From positions 310,001-374,000 of the forward strand of contig NZ_CP017705.1 of NCBI RefSeq assembly GCF_002706795.1: DNA of 64,000 nucleotides, read 5' to 3'. Shown here piece by piece: positions 26,139 through 35,904 of the stretch (the stretch's first letter is position 1; every line of letters begins with the position of its first letter). Origin of the DNA: Brevibacillus laterosporus DSM 25 (lineage in GTDB: Bacteria; Bacillota; Bacilli; Brevibacillales; Brevibacillaceae). The translations under genes and the position numbers were made by a program. The notes below the pieces were generated by a model. The model was not told the origin of the DNA. It saw only the letters and a list, made by a program, of their open reading frames with translations, and ran no database searches.

Positions 26139-27185
26139 TTACTTTTCAGCTTTTTCTGGAACTTTAATTTCGCCACTAACGATTTTTGCTTTAAATTCAT
26201 CAACTTTTTTCAGAACTTCAGCTGGTACATTGATAGAAGAAGTAGAAGCTAAACCTACGCCGTCTTCAGCGATACCTAGGTTAACAACTTTTCCACCTTC
26301 CCATTTGCCTTCAGCCATGTCTTTGGATACTTTGTAAACAGCTTCGTCTACTTTTTTCACCATAGAAGTCAAAGTGATTTCGTTACCAAAGTTAAGAGAT
26401 TGGTCTTTGTCTACACCGATAACCCAAACGTTTTCGCCTTTTTTCTTACGGTCAGCAGCCTCGTTGAATACACCGTCTCCAGTAGCACCAGAAGCATGGA
26501 AGATGATATCTACACCTTGAGCGTACATACCAGAAGCAGTAGATTTACCTTGGTCAGGTTTATCAAAAGCACCTGTGTAAATAGATATTACTTGAGCTTC
26601 CGGATTAGCGGCTTTTACACCAGCAAGGAAACCAGCTTCAAAACGTTCAATAACCGGAATTTTAACACCGCCTACGAAGCCCACCTTTTTGGTTTTGGAC
26701 ATTTCAGCAGCAACAACACCCGCGAGGTAAGCTCCCTCTTGCTCTTTGAACAATACGGATGCTACGTTTGGAGCATCAACTTGCGCGTCGATGATCGCTA
26801 GTTTCGATTCTGGGTTTTGGTCAGCAATTTTTTTGATTGGTTCAGCCATCATGAAACCAATACCCCATGTCAGATCCCATTTTTCCTTAACAAAGTTGTT
26901 CAAGTTTGGTACGTAGTCAGCATCGCCATTACTTTGAGCATAGTTTGTTTCAATGCCTGTGTCTTTGTTTAGCTTCTGTAGAGCTTCCCATGCACTTTGG
27001 TTAAAGGAGTTGTCGTTAACACCACCAACGTCAGTAACCATACCAACTTTTGCAGAAAGTTTCTTTTCTGCCCCTGGAGAAGCGCTTTCTTTACTAGGCT
27101 CAGTTGGTTGAGCTTTACCGCAACCAGTTAGCACCAGTGAAAGACTTAGGGTTGCCACGGAAAGAACAGATAGGATCTTTTTCAT
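26139..27185 (-). CDS. nupN: BMP-family nucleoside-binding lipoprotein (NupN-like)
   Basis: The substrate-binding lipoprotein of the ABC importer, 348 residues. The signal peptide ends in the lipobox LTGC (Cys22), so it is anchored to the outer face of the membrane. KVGMVTDVGGVNDNSFNQSA is the entry motif of the BMP (PnrA/NupN) family, which binds purine nucleosides; guanosine is the B. subtilis substrate. ATG 27185 has GGGGG upstream. The promoter is at 27387-27416, leaving a leader of about 190 nt. Confidence 0.92.
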   Translation of the reverse strand: MKKILSVLSVATLSLSLVLTGCGKAQPTEPSKESASPGAEKKLSAKVGMVTDVGGVNDNSFNQSAWEALQKLNKDTGIETNYAQSNGDADYVPNLNNFVKEKWDLTWGIGFMMAEPIKKIADQNPESKLAIIDAQVDAPNVASVLFKEQEGAYLAGVVAAEMSKTKKVGFVGGVKIPVIERFEAGFLAGVKAANPEAQVISIYTGAFDKPDQGKSTASGMYAQGVDIIFHASGATGDGVFNEAADRKKKGENVWVIGVDKDQSLNFGNEITLTSMVKKVDEAVYKVSKDMAEGKWEGGKVVNLGIAEDGVGLASTSSINVPAEVLKKVDEFKAKIVSGEIKVPEKAEK

Positions 27186-27386
27186 GCTTGTGATACCCCC
27201 AATTATCAGTTTTTATGTAGACAAGAAAATATCAGACTATCAGATCTGGGTGTTAATCCAAGAGCTTGGAGAGAGCAAATTAATAATAAAAAACAATAAC
27301 TTGTTTATTCTGTTCTCTACCAATTCCTTTTAAGGAAAAAACCACCATTTTCGACATGAATCCAATATTTTCGCCAGCCCGTAGAA

Positions 27387-27416
27387 ATTTTACCCCATGT
27401 AAGAAGCGATATGCAA
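27387..27416 (-). promoter_or_regulatory. Promoter of the nup operon
   Basis: Minus strand TTGCAT (27416-27411), 18 bp, TAAAAT (27392-27387). The leader contains CCAAGAGCTTGG-type short dyads. I see neither a purine riboswitch core nor a PurR box. Confidence 0.55.
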
Positions 27417-27482
27417 GCGAATTTTTTATTCTATCATTCGGAATATGTTAGTTTTCTTAATGTTTAACATAAAAAACCTTTT

Positions 27483-29864
27483 TTAAGAGATTTGTGTTTC
27501 GGTGGATGGGCGTGGAATTCGTACCTCACGTGGCTTACTTCCCTCGTACGGACCAACAATTCCCTGAGCCTCCATCATATCTATTAATCGAGCAGCTCTC
27601 GTATAGCCAACACGTAGCCTTCTTTGCAATAGAGAGGCGGATGCCGTCTGAGCTTCTGCAACAACCTGAACGGCTTGTTCATACATTTCGTCGTCCATAA
27701 CCATTTGTGGTTCCTCGCTTATTTCCTCGGGAATCATCTCTTCACTGTATTTTGCTTCCTGTTGTTCTTTCACAAATGATACAACCTCTTCTACTTCCTT
27801 ATCTCCAACAAAAGCGCCTTGTACACGGGTTGGTTTGGAGGCACCCATAGGTAAGAACAACATGTCTCCTCGCCCAAGTAATTTTTCCGCTCCTCCCATA
27901 TCTAAAATAGTTCGTGAATCAGCCATAGACGAAACTCCGAAGGCAATTCTCGATGGAATGTTCGCTTTTATCACACCTGTAATGACGTCAACAGAAGGTC
28001 GTTGAGTCGCAATTAAAAGATGAATTCCAGCTGCTCGGGCCATCTGGGCTAGTCGACAAATGGCATCTTCTACCTCTCCTGGCGCTACCATCATCAAATC
28101 TGCTAACTCGTCTACTATCACAACTATATAAGGTAGGGGAGCCGTCTGTTGCCCTTGTTCTGCTGTTTTCACCATCTGGTTGTACATTTCTATGTTACGA
28201 CAATTAGATTTAGAGAACAAATTGTAACGTCTTTCCATTTCTACCACTACTTTTTTCAAAGCCACAGAAGCACGTTTGGGATCAGTTACAACAGGCGCTA
28301 GTAAATGTGGTATACCATTATAAACATTAAGTTCTACCATTTTCGGATCTATCATCATTAATTTCACTTCGTTCGGTTTTGCACGCAATAAAATACTCAT
28401 AATAATCCCATTAACACATACTGATTTACCGCTTCCCGTAGCTCCAGCCACCAATAAATGGGGCATTTTTGCTAAATCTGCAAAAATCGGCTCTCCTGAG
28501 ATATCACGTCCTAGAGCTACAGTTAATTTAGCTTCCGACTCTTTGCATTGTGGACTTTCTAATACCTCTCGTAGTGTTACCAACGAAATTTCACTATTAG
28601 GAACCTCAATACCTATGGCAGATTTGCCAGGTATAGGAGCCTCAATTCTAATGTCTTTTGCTGCTAATGCTAGGGCTAAATCATCGGTTAAGCTTACGAT
28701 ACGACTTACTTTTACCCCAGTTGCAGGTTGTACCTCATAACGTGTCACAGCGGGGCCACGATGGATCTCAGAGACAATAGCGTTTACACCAAAGCTTTTG
28801 AGCGTTTGCACAAGCTTAGCTGCATTTGAAGCATGATCTACGTCTTTTTGTTGAGCCGTGTTTTTCGGTCTTGAAAGCATAGACAAATCAGGGATTATAT
28901 AAGTGCTTTCAAGCTGACTATCCTCTGTATGAAAATTCACCGTCACGTCGGGCATATCTTCTCCTTGTGAATGAGCCTTTGTTTTAACCGTGATCTTGGC
29001 GGATGTTTCTACTTTTTGAGGTGGATTCACAATATCCTGTTCTGGAAGAGTATCCTCGACTCGTTCGGTAAAATCTCTTATCACGGGTGAAACAATTGCT
29101 TGTTCATTCTCGATTTTCTCTTCCCAAGGGGTATTATTATCTACAATCAATGGCGATGGTGCCTCTATTGCACTGGCATGCTCCAAGTTCGAGCCATTCC
29201 CGACCTTTTCTTCCGATTTCTTCTTTTCTTTTTCTTCTTGCAATAGCTGCATGGACTCTTTAACAGATTGTTTTGTTTTTATATAGCCAGCAGACAGCTT
29301 GCCTCGAATGACATTGAAAAGATCTACATAGGAAAGCTGGAAGATAAACATGATTCCTATCAAAAAGAAGAGGCCAACAACAAGCCCTGTCCCAACTTTG
29401 CCAATTAAAGCATTAGTTACTGTAAATAAGACAGCTCCTATCATTCCCCCACCAACGCTTACCGTCGATACTTTCTGCTTCTGGTCCTCTATAATACGCT
29501 CCCATGTTAGTTGAATGATATTTTGATCAAAACGTCCACTTCCAGACAAAAGCTCATATAACAGCAAATGGTCCCATAACAGAATTCCCATGAAAATGAT
29601 GAAAAAGCCGAACATTCTAGGACTCATTCTGGGGAGTTTTCGAACGAACATCATATATACAGAAATGACAATAAGGGCAACAGGTATCAGAAAATCCCAT
29701 GATCCTGCAAACATGCGAAATAAAAAGGAAAGGACTTTTTGACCTAACCAACCACTCTCCAAAAGACCGATCACACTGAGACAGATCATAATAAGACCAA
29801 TCAGTTCCAGCTTAATGATCGAGGCCCATGCCGATGGAGATGTTTTTCTCTTTCTTCTGCTCAT
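27483..29864 (-). CDS. spoIIIE: DNA translocase FtsK/SpoIIIE
   Basis: A septal DNA pump of 793 residues. Four membrane helices lie in the first 170 residues, then a long charged linker, then the RecA-like motor with Walker [10 protein letters not shown] and Walker [14 protein letters not shown], and a C-terminal winged-helix gamma domain ([21 protein letters not shown]) that reads orienting sequences. It clears DNA from division and sporulation septa. ATG 29864 gives [10 protein letters not shown], with AGGAGG ten bases upstream. Position between tepA-ylzJ and the nup genes fits the B. subtilis spoIIIE locus. Confidence 0.95.
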   Translation of the reverse strand: MSRRKRKTSPSAWASIIKLELIGLIMICLSVIGLLESGWLGQKVLSFLFRMFAGSWDFLIPVALIVISVYMMFVRKLPRMSPRMFGFFIIFMGILLWDHLLLYELLSGSGRFDQNIIQLTWERIIEDQKQKVSTVSVGGGMIGAVLFTVTNALIGKVGTGLVVGLFFLIGIMFIFQLSYVDLFNVIRGKLSAGYIKTKQSVKESMQLLQEEKEKKKSEEKVGNGSNLEHASAIEAPSPLIVDNNTPWEEKIENEQAIVSPVIRDFTERVEDTLPEQDIVNPPQKVETSAKITVKTKAHSQGEDMPDVTVNFHTEDSQLESTYIIPDLSMLSRPKNTAQQKDVDHASNAAKLVQTLKSFGVNAIVSEIHRGPAVTRYEVQPATGVKVSRIVSLTDDLALALAAKDIRIEAPIPGKSAIGIEVPNSEISLVTLREVLESPQCKESEAKLTVALGRDISGEPIFADLAKMPHLLVAGATGSGKSVCVNGIIMSILLRAKPNEVKLMMIDPKMVELNVYNGIPHLLAPVVTDPKRASVALKKVVVEMERRYNLFSKSNCRNIEMYNQMVKTAEQGQQTAPLPYIVVIVDELADLMMVAPGEVEDAICRLAQMARAAGIHLLIATQRPSVDVITGVIKANIPSRIAFGVSSMADSRTILDMGGAEKLLGRGDMLFLPMGASKPTRVQGAFVGDKEVEEVVSFVKEQQEAKYSEEMIPEEISEEPQMVMDDEMYEQAVQVVAEAQTASASLLQRRLRVGYTRAARLIDMMEAQGIVGPYEGSKPREVRIPRPSTETQIS

Positions 29865-29955
29865 GGCACGCTTGCCTCCTTTACGTATGATTACTTTTCT
29901 TTTCCAGTCCCCTTGTAACATTCCCTTTTAACAGCGAAAATCCCTGCTTTATGGG

Positions 29956-29996
29956 AACAAAAACAGCCGGAGTTGGTGCGTCCGGCTGTTTTTGTT
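29956..29996 (-). terminator. Strong terminator of tepA-ylzJ
   Basis: A perfect 16-bp stem, AACAAAAACAGCCGGA (29956-29971) with TCCGGCTGTTTTTGTT (29981-29996). The A/T flanks make it bidirectional in principle. Confidence 0.9.
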
Positions 29997-30056
29997 ATCT
30001 TAATTAGTATACCACAGGAAATTGTTACAAATACAAACTACTAACAAAATTCCTTT

Positions 30057-30284
30057 TTAATCAAATGAAGGACGGAATTTAATTGTTTGCCCAGGTGTAT
30101 AGGCTGGATTGACATAGTCATGTGGGTTTGGGCTAATGAGACGTACAATTTTTCCCTCATATGAATTAATGGGTTCTACCAACATAACCGCCTCTCCCAT
30201 TTGAATTTCCTGAATCTGCTGTTTTTCTACCTGTTCCTGGTTAGCAAATATGAGCTCCATTGGCATAGCAGAGTAAATTATCAT
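30057..30284 (-). CDS. ylzJ: YlzJ-like protein
   Basis: A 75-residue protein of the YlzJ family ([17 protein letters not shown] at the start; [19 protein letters not shown] near the end). The function is unknown. It always follows tepA in Bacilli. Its ATG overlaps the tepA stop codon by 4 bp (ATGA), so translation is coupled. Confidence 0.9.
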   Translation of the reverse strand: MIIYSAMPMELIFANQEQVEKQQIQEIQMGEAVMLVEPINSYEGKIVRLISPNPHDYVNPAYTPGQTIKFRPSFD

Positions 30285-31117
30285 TGAAACACACCTTCTT
30301 TATTCCGTCTTTCCTCAATAAGTTCATTCAGCTTCTTTAAAGCTTTACCAAGTCCGCCTACTTCATTAATTAAACCATATTTGACCGCATCTGAACCAAT
30401 TACATTGGTACCAATATCACGAGTTAATTCGCCTGTACGTAACATAAGATCACGGAATTTCTCCTCTGTAATATCAGAATTACGAGCAACAAATGAAACA
30501 ACACGATCCTGCATTTTATCAAGATACTCGAAGGTTTGCGGTACACCAATCACAAGACCTGTTAACCGAATTGGATGGATAGTCATTGTCGCCGTCTCAG
30601 CTATATAGGAGTAATTACCGGCAACAGATATTGGTACACCGATAGAATGCCCTCCGCCAAGCACGAGGGTAACCACAGGCTTGGATAATGATGAAATCAT
30701 CTCGGACAAAGCAAGACCTGCTTCAACATCTCCACCCACTGTATTTAGGATAACCATAACTCCCTCAACCTTTTGGTTCTGTTCTGCGGCCACCAATTGA
30801 GGAATGATATGTTCATATTTCGTTGTTTTATTTTGAGGTGGTAATTGAATATGGCCCTCTATTTGCCCGATAATAGTCAGGCAGTAAATATTGCTTTCCA
30901 ATTGGGGTATGTTAGTCTGACCAAGTTGAGTAATATTGTCTATTAGACGTTTTTTAGCCTCCTCTGAAGGCTCCTGCTGAGGTGCTGTTGTCTCTGGTTG
31001 CTCTTGTGACCGTGACCGTGATCGTTCTGGTTGTACCTGAGGTGTTTGTGGACTCTCCTCATTATTGATCCTATTCATTGTAAATGGCGGCTTACGTAAA
31101 TAATCTTTAGAATCCAT
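30281..31117 (-). CDS. tepA: ClpP-like translocation-enhancing protein TepA
   Basis: A 278-residue ClpP/SppA-fold protein. The core from residue about 85 includes [19 protein letters not shown], then [11 protein letters not shown] holding the likely nucleophile Ser, and [11 protein letters not shown] with the likely His. B. subtilis TepA was described as aiding protein export, and it also affects spore outgrowth. Ahead of the core is a low-complexity segment rich in Gln, Pro, Arg and Ser ([14 protein letters not shown]). ATG 31117 gives MDSKDYLRK with AGGAGG about 11 bases upstream; a Met 13 codons further in is an alternative. Confidence 0.9.
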   Translation of the reverse strand: MDSKDYLRKPPFTMNRINNEESPQTPQVQPERSRSRSQEQPETTAPQQEPSEEAKKRLIDNITQLGQTNIPQLESNIYCLTIIGQIEGHIQLPPQNKTTKYEHIIPQLVAAEQNQKVEGVMVILNTVGGDVEAGLALSEMISSLSKPVVTLVLGGGHSIGVPISVAGNYSYIAETATMTIHPIRLTGLVIGVPQTFEYLDKMQDRVVSFVARNSDITEEKFRDLMLRTGELTRDIGTNVIGSDAVKYGLINEVGGLGKALKKLNELIEERRNKEGVFQ

Positions 31118-31228
31118 CTGGCTAACGACCTCCTTTATGCTGGTTTTAGTATGGGTAAGCCATACCGAAATCATGCATTGATGGAAATGCTAGCCTGCTT
31201 ATAAGGTTGTTTCACATCGTTATTCATA

Positions 31229-31304
31229 TATTAAAAAAAACACTCCGATTCATATTGTTTGGCAAATTCGGAAGATCAGCCATCATTCATGAAGGGAGTG
31301 TTTT
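31229..31304 (-). terminator. Branched terminator of the YxeA-like gene
   Basis: AAAACACTCC (31237-31246) pairs with GGAGTGTTTT (31295-31304) across about 48 nt that fold further. The minus strand then has a T8 run. It lies 7 bp after the gene. Confidence 0.7.
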
Positions 31305-31310
31305 ATTAAT

Positions 31311-31664
31311 TTATTTACTGTCTACACCTTTATTTAAATTTTCACTTGCCTTAGCGGGAACCTCTGATTTCTGTACCTCAGTATAGGAAACTACTCCGTC
31401 AGGCTTAACATATACTTTAAGATACGCCTCTTGACGTAATTGTTTAAGGCCCTTAAATGTAATCGTCTTTTCCATACCATCTTGATCATATCCAGTTAAC
31501 GTATACTCGTACAAGTCCGAATCTGACACTTGTTTACCTTCTCCAATGATCTGGACATAATAAATATCTGCTCCTATTTTTTTGAATCGATTGTCTTCAA
31601 AAAGATAGTACAAACCGCCTAAAACTATCAAAAAAACTAAAATCCCAATAATTGCCTTCTTCAT
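31311..31664 (-). CDS. YxeA-family secreted/membrane-anchored protein
   Basis: 117 residues of the YxeA (DUF1093) family. An N-terminal hydrophobic segment (AIIGILVFLIVLGGLYYLF) acts as signal or anchor. It is followed by the OB-like YxeA domain (ADIYYVQIIGEGK, YEYTLTGYDQDGMEKTITF, LRQEAYLKVYVK). Related genes often accompany bacitracin or lantibiotic response modules, but there is none next to it here. I prefer ATG 31664 to the Met two codons upstream, because GAGGAG would be too close to the latter. It has its own terminator. Confidence 0.85.
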   Translation of the reverse strand: MKKAIIGILVFLIVLGGLYYLFEDNRFKKIGADIYYVQIIGEGKQVSDSDLYEYTLTGYDQDGMEKTITFKGLKQLRQEAYLKVYVKPDGVVSYTEVQKSEVPAKASENLNKGVDSK

Positions 31665-31779
31665 TTTCATTCTCCTCTATACGAATTCTATTGCGATCAG
31701 TATAAGGGAGTTTTACCCAATGTAACATTGAATATCCTTTCATCAATATTACATTTTTGTAAGATAAGGCATAAATCTG

Positions 31780-32822
31780 CTATCTAGAGACCATTGATCC
31801 TTTTAAAAGGGAAGCAAGCGGGAGAGCAAATTCAGGAATCCCCGCAGCATAAGGAGTATATTCATATAAGCCAAAATAAATGATTACGGAATCTCCTTTG
31901 ATATAAAACGCTTGTTGCTCATTAATCGTTTCAAATGGTGTTAGTAAATACCCATATTTTTGTTGAAATTGTTTCTTTATTTGTTGTGAAATCTCTGTTT
32001 TATAATCAGGGTTTTCTTTGAGAAGGTCTTGCAGTGAAAGAATTTTACCTGTTTTGATATCGATTGTGTAAGCAACCCGATCAACCATTCCGTGTGCTCC
32101 ACCCGTATATGTATACTGATCAAAAACGACGCTAATTAATCCGTTTTGATTATAGATAATCTCGTAATCAAGTGAGTAATCATAAGGATTTTCACCCTCT
32201 CTGATCTCCGTAGAAGCTTGAGAACCCATTTCAAAGGTTTCAAGTGCAACCTTTTCTAGCTGATCGTTTATTTTCCGTTGAATTTCTACATTGGAAGAAA
32301 GCCATTTTAATTGCGGATATTGTAGGATACGTTTGTATTATTTCTGTTGATTTTCAGTTCTTTATTCTCGAATTGTAGGTCATTTTCGGATACAAAATGG
32401 GTGCTTACAGCTTTCGTAACGGAATCCTGTGAAATAGAAAAACCCATATTTTCACAAATAACCCGCAATGGTACCAGTATGGAAGAGTCTTTGATTCGAG
32501 GGGCTTCCTCCATAAACAGCTTATGTCCATTTACGAGATAGGCATTATCTTCTACCTTCATTACTATTTCCTTTTTTGAAGATAGGATTGAAATACGTTT
32601 TGTTTGGGGCTCGTAGTATACATGAAATCGGAAATCGTTGCGTAACGTATCTAATGTTACAAATGTAGTTCCCTTGATGACTTCTCCGGCACTTCTAAGC
32701 AGTTTGGTGTCGACCAATACATCAACCTGCTTAGTAGTTTCTGCCCAGACGGAATTTGCACCGAACGTAACGCAATGAAGCATTGCTGCTACCATCAAAA
32801 TATACCCTCTTGCTTTTCTCAT
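31780..32822 (-). pseudogene. Frameshifted stalk-domain/DUF3298 secreted protein
   Basis: Two adjacent frames read as one broken gene. The 5' part (32822-32307, 171 codons, ATG with AAGGAG) has a signal peptide ending VWA-E, a 'copper amine oxidase N-terminal' stalk domain (VPLRVICENMGFSIS), and the start of a beta domain (NKELKINRNNTNVSY). It then stops at TAA 32309-32307. The 3' part continues in the -1 frame without a gap: YPQLKWLSSNVEIQRKINDQ (from about 32325), then GENPYDYSLDYEIIYNQNG and the DUF3298 (RsiV-like) domain with YTGGAHG, ending at 31780. A loss of one base near 32310-32345 explains it. No slippery heptamer is visible, so programmed frameshifting is unlikely. A sequencing error remains possible. 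Confidence 0.8.
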
Positions 32823-33310
32823 ACAAGTCTCTCCTTTATGTACAGAACCATTCCTTCTTTTTACCATGACGCGAAAAGGACAGTATATCACATGTGATGC
32901 TTGTTTGTACTCCTTCATTAGCATTTCACATACCTCGGTACAGCTTTTATTATTACTTTTCCAGGTTAACTTCTTATTCTAAAAACAACGACCCATCAAC
33001 GAAATCTTGACAGGTCGTTCATACTGTATCCCTGTTCCCACAGGCCATATATTTTATGCCTCTTTAAGAAGAAATGATTAGACTACCTGCCTGACTTCTA
33101 CATTTATTCACCCTTAACCACTTCTGTCGCCTCCAATGCTCGCATGTCATATTGCAGCCAAATCAACTGGCTAGATCGAAGCGATTTAATCAGCAGTTTG
33201 ATCAGTACGTCTTATTCGAGATGGAACTAAAAGACTAATTTATCAGACTTATATGGATCATTTTAAATTCATCCTGCCCAAAACTTTATTCCGCATCGGT
33301 TACAAATAAA
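32823..33310. other. Gap between the broken stalk gene and the glycosyltransferase
   Basis: About 490 bp. It holds the terminator-like dyad at 32987-33019, and otherwise only a 35-codon minus-strand run near 33110-33215 without a start codon (reads DVLIKLLIKSLRSSQLIWLQ). I do not recognise it. No convincing gene. Confidence 0.5.
32981..33019 (-). terminator. Probable terminator of the glycosyltransferase gene
   Basis: AACGACC (32987-32993) and GGTCGTT (33013-33019), with inner TCAA/TTGA pairing. On the minus strand GTTTTTAG follows. It lies about 290 bp beyond the glycosyltransferase stop. Confidence 0.6.
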
Positions 33311-34543
33311 TTACCTTTTTGTTATGGTACGAGTAAATTTGAACACTTCATCCGCTGCTCTTTGACGCCCTCCAGACTTATGAAATGACTGACTGATTTT
33401 TTTTGCCTTTTCCTGATAAATCGGATTTTCTAAAACCTCGTGAACAGCTTGTTTAATATCCTCTGATGATAGATTTTCAAAATCTAACAAAACCCCTGCT
33501 CCAAGCTCCTTCACCCGTTGTGCTATCATAGGTTGATCATTAACAATGGGCAGCATAACTAACGGTACTTCAAAATAAAGTGATTCACTTATGCTATTCA
33601 TACCACAATGGCTAATAAACACATTTGTGTGACGTAATACGTCTAATTGAGGGACATAATGACACACAATAAAGTTATCTGGTATATCCCCTAATTCTTC
33701 CATTGTTGTATTCTTTCCAATGCTAAGTACTACCTTACCATCTACGTCTTTTAAAGCCGTAAAGCATTTTTGATAAAGCTCTAGCTGTTGGTTTACGATC
33801 GTTCCCATAGAGATGAAGATGACTTGTTTTCCTTTTAACTCATCAATGGGAAAATCACCAAGGTGACTGCTATCTGGTATTGAAGGACCTACAAAAATAT
33901 AGTTGTCATTAAATTGCTCACTATTTCTCTGGAAATAAGAAGAAGTGAACACAATATTTAAATCAACTGGTCCAGGATTCGATAAAAAAAATCCCGCTAA
34001 TGAAACTTTATATTTGCTTTCTAATTGCTTATTACGTTCTTGTATTTTTTCCGATTGCAGAAAATTTTGAAGCGTAGTCAGCCTCTCTAGCTTCCTTTTT
34101 TCATCATCTGAGCCTGTTAGTGTCATATTTTCATGGGGATCATTTGAAAATGCAAATGTAGTCCAAGTAGCAATGGATAATAACTTACATTGGTGAGCAA
34201 TCCAGGTACCTACCATCGTTTGTGCATCGTATAAGAGATAGTCATATGTCTCATTCGTAATTTCGTTTTGTATGGTATCCGTTATCATTTCTATGGCATG
34301 TAGAAATTGCAGGAAAAACTCCACCGGCTGTGAATTCACCAAATTACTAATTTCTTGAAGTATTTCTTGCGCTCTTTGATCCACAGGCCGAAATATAGCT
34401 CCTGTTTGTTCAATTTTCTCTTGAAAATGATTGGACGAATAATAGACAATCTGCTCCCCGCGCTTTACTAAATCTGTTACTAGCCCTAACGTTGGATTTA
34501 CATGACCTTCTCCCAACATACTGATGTATAGTGCCTTTGCCAT
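33311..34543 (-). CDS. Macrolide-type (MGT/UGT) glycosyltransferase
   Basis: A 410-residue GT-B fold enzyme of the GT1/MGT group, like B. subtilis YjiC, YojK and YdhE. The N-terminal domain opens MAKALYISMLGEGHVNPTLGL. The C-terminal sugar-nucleotide motif is CHYVPQLDVL...FISHCGMNSISESL..VPLVMLPIVNDQP. Such enzymes move glucose or another sugar from UDP/TDP-sugar to macrolides, flavonoids or other hydrophobic acceptors, often for self-protection or natural-product tailoring. The acceptor cannot be predicted. ATG 34543 has GGGAGG upstream. The promoter with palindrome is at 34670-34707. It diverges from the glycolipid-binding gene. Confidence 0.9.
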   Translation of the reverse strand: MAKALYISMLGEGHVNPTLGLVTDLVKRGEQIVYYSSNHFQEKIEQTGAIFRPVDQRAQEILQEISNLVNSQPVEFFLQFLHAIEMITDTIQNEITNETYDYLLYDAQTMVGTWIAHQCKLLSIATWTTFAFSNDPHENMTLTGSDDEKRKLERLTTLQNFLQSEKIQERNKQLESKYKVSLAGFFLSNPGPVDLNIVFTSSYFQRNSEQFNDNYIFVGPSIPDSSHLGDFPIDELKGKQVIFISMGTIVNQQLELYQKCFTALKDVDGKVVLSIGKNTTMEELGDIPDNFIVCHYVPQLDVLRHTNVFISHCGMNSISESLYFEVPLVMLPIVNDQPMIAQRVKELGAGVLLDFENLSSEDIKQAVHEVLENPIYQEKAKKISQSFHKSGGRQRAADEVFKFTRTITKR

Positions 34544-34984
34544 TTGCTTCCCTCCCATAATAAAGGTTGTTCTACTCCCCATTCAGTTTTTTTACAGGAT
34601 GCCCACGGAAATCCGTTAGAACTGCTACTTGTGAATAAGGCACCCTACAAAACCAAACGAATTTATTATTTGTTTGGATTATAACAAACAATTTTATTTT
34701 TTGTCTACATTTTATTCACATCCCTTTCGTTCCGTATTCTTACGTATTAGCTATTTACAGTTTTGAATTTCTAATAAATTCAGTTCATGAAATTACACAG
34801 AAAATGAATTTGCGTAGATAAAAAAGAAATTAGGCTTACGTTTTTTTAAAAACACCATCTATTTAATGGTACAATTCTAAATAGATAGATAACTAAAGCT
34901 GAAGTATCAATCTCTACGATTTTCTCGTTTTACTTGCATTCTTATTAGGAAAAGGTAGTGAATCAGGTCATAGGAGGACGTATT
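34544..34984. other. Divergent intergenic region between glycosyltransferase and glycolipid-binding gene
   Basis: 441 bp, AT-rich, no gene. It contains the glycosyltransferase promoter and palindrome (34670-34707). On the plus side there is a TACAAT at 34870-34875 without a good -35. Both genes may be controlled from here. Confidence 0.55.
34670..34707 (-). promoter_or_regulatory. Glycosyltransferase promoter with palindromic operator over the -10
   Basis: Minus strand TAGACA (34707-34702), 18 bp, TATAAT (34683-34678). The -10 is embedded in TTGTTTG (34670-34676) / CAAACAA (34685-34691), 7-bp perfect arms with an 8-bp centre. A repressor bound there would block the promoter. The size fits a TetR- or MarR-type operator, but no regulator gene is next to it. 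Confidence 0.65.
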
Positions 34985-35557
34985 ATGGCAACAGCAACAG
35001 ATATTTTTTGGAGACCAATCGTCGGAAGCGGCTATGAACATTTGCGATTAGTAAAAGACGATTACAAGATAACGGTTGACAGTTTAGTAATTGGAAAGAC
35101 TGACGAAGGGGCAATTTTTCGTGTACAATATCAAATTATTCTTGACACGAATTGGATCGTCCGCAAAGTAACAATACAGTGTATTGGCAAAGAACATTCC
35201 CTGATACTGACCTCTAATGGGAGAGGAGAATGGCGGGATGCGCATGGAAAGGTCATCTCCGCTTTAGCAGGATGTATTGATATCGACATATCCTGTACCC
35301 CATTTACGAATACACTCCCTATCAATCGCTTAGAGCATACCCTCTCTACTCCACAGGAAATCTCTGTGGTTTACATATCAGTACCCGATCTATGTTATCG
35401 TCAGGTAAAACAGACCTATACTCTGATGAAAACAAACCATACTGAATCGATTTTTACCTATCAAAGTGGCAGTTTTACAGAAAATATCAAGGTAGATACT
35501 GACGGAATCGTCACAGAGTATCCGCAATTGTTTTTGCGCGAATATGCCCATACTTAA
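34985..35557 (+). CDS. Putative glycolipid-binding domain protein (PF06475-like)
   Basis: A 190-residue cytosolic protein that covers one domain. The pattern DIFWRPIVGSGYEHLRL at the start, NWIVRKVTIQ, GRGEWRD, ALAGCIDIDISCTPFTNTLPI near the middle and the DGIVTEYPQLFLREY end match the putative glycolipid-binding family, mostly seen in actinobacteria and scattered Bacillota. No signal peptide is seen. ATG 34985 has AGGAGG upstream, and the in-frame ATG at 34958 does not. It is the only long plus-strand gene in the middle of the window. Its divergent neighbour is a glycosyltransferase, which hints at a shared glycoside or glycolipid ligand; that is inference. Confidence 0.8.
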   Translation: MATATDIFWRPIVGSGYEHLRLVKDDYKITVDSLVIGKTDEGAIFRVQYQIILDTNWIVRKVTIQCIGKEHSLILTSNGRGEWRDAHGKVISALAGCIDIDISCTPFTNTLPINRLEHTLSTPQEISVVYISVPDLCYRQVKQTYTLMKTNHTESIFTYQSGSFTENIKVDTDGIVTEYPQLFLREYAHT

Positions 35558-35904
35558 AAATGTGATTGTCCTATATAAGGATGCGGCAAATCATATAGCT
35601 TTTGAATAGCTGCATTCAGCACAATACCTAGGCCTACTAATGAATTAGCATAAGTAGGCTTAGATTTTATGTTTTCAAATGCACGCAGGCACTCGTTAAT
35701 TTGCACTGAGTAAAAGGGGAAATAAGCTATTTTCCTTTCACTAGCAACAAATATTTTTTCAGCTAATACTGGATCATTTCATACCGACAAACCTCACAGT
35801 CCCCCTTGTTTGTTGTATTAAAAATCTTTTAAGCTGAGCTTGAGATCCTGATAGCCATACAATGAGCCTATTTTTACTGAATCGAAGCCAAATATTCCTT
35901 CCAT
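35554..35904 (-). pseudogene. Decayed minus-strand gene, unknown family
   Basis: One frame, from ATG 35904 to TAA 35554, encodes protein-like sequence broken by three stops. It begins MEGIFGFDSVKIGSLYGYQD and, after stops at 35818, 35782 and 35779, continues with 74 open codons (NDPVLAEKIFVASERKIAYF, NIKSKPTYANSLVGLGIV, AIQKLYDLPHPYIGQSHF). The composition is clearly protein-like, but I do not recognise the family. Its end overlaps the 3' end of the glycolipid-binding gene by a few bases on the other strand. No ribosome binding site precedes the ATG. It is either a decayed gene or a chance frame. Confidence 0.4.

Noticed and set aside
27186-27482. Purine riboswitch or PurR box upstream of nupN
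   Set aside because: I looked for the conserved riboswitch core and for paired PurBoxes and found neither.
32300-32345. Programmed -1 frameshift in the stalk/DUF3298 gene
   Set aside because: No X XXY YYZ heptamer or clear downstream pseudoknot is seen, so a mutation or read error is simpler.
33105-33220. 35-codon minus-strand run downstream of the glycosyltransferase
   Set aside because: No start codon, no ribosome binding site and no family pattern.
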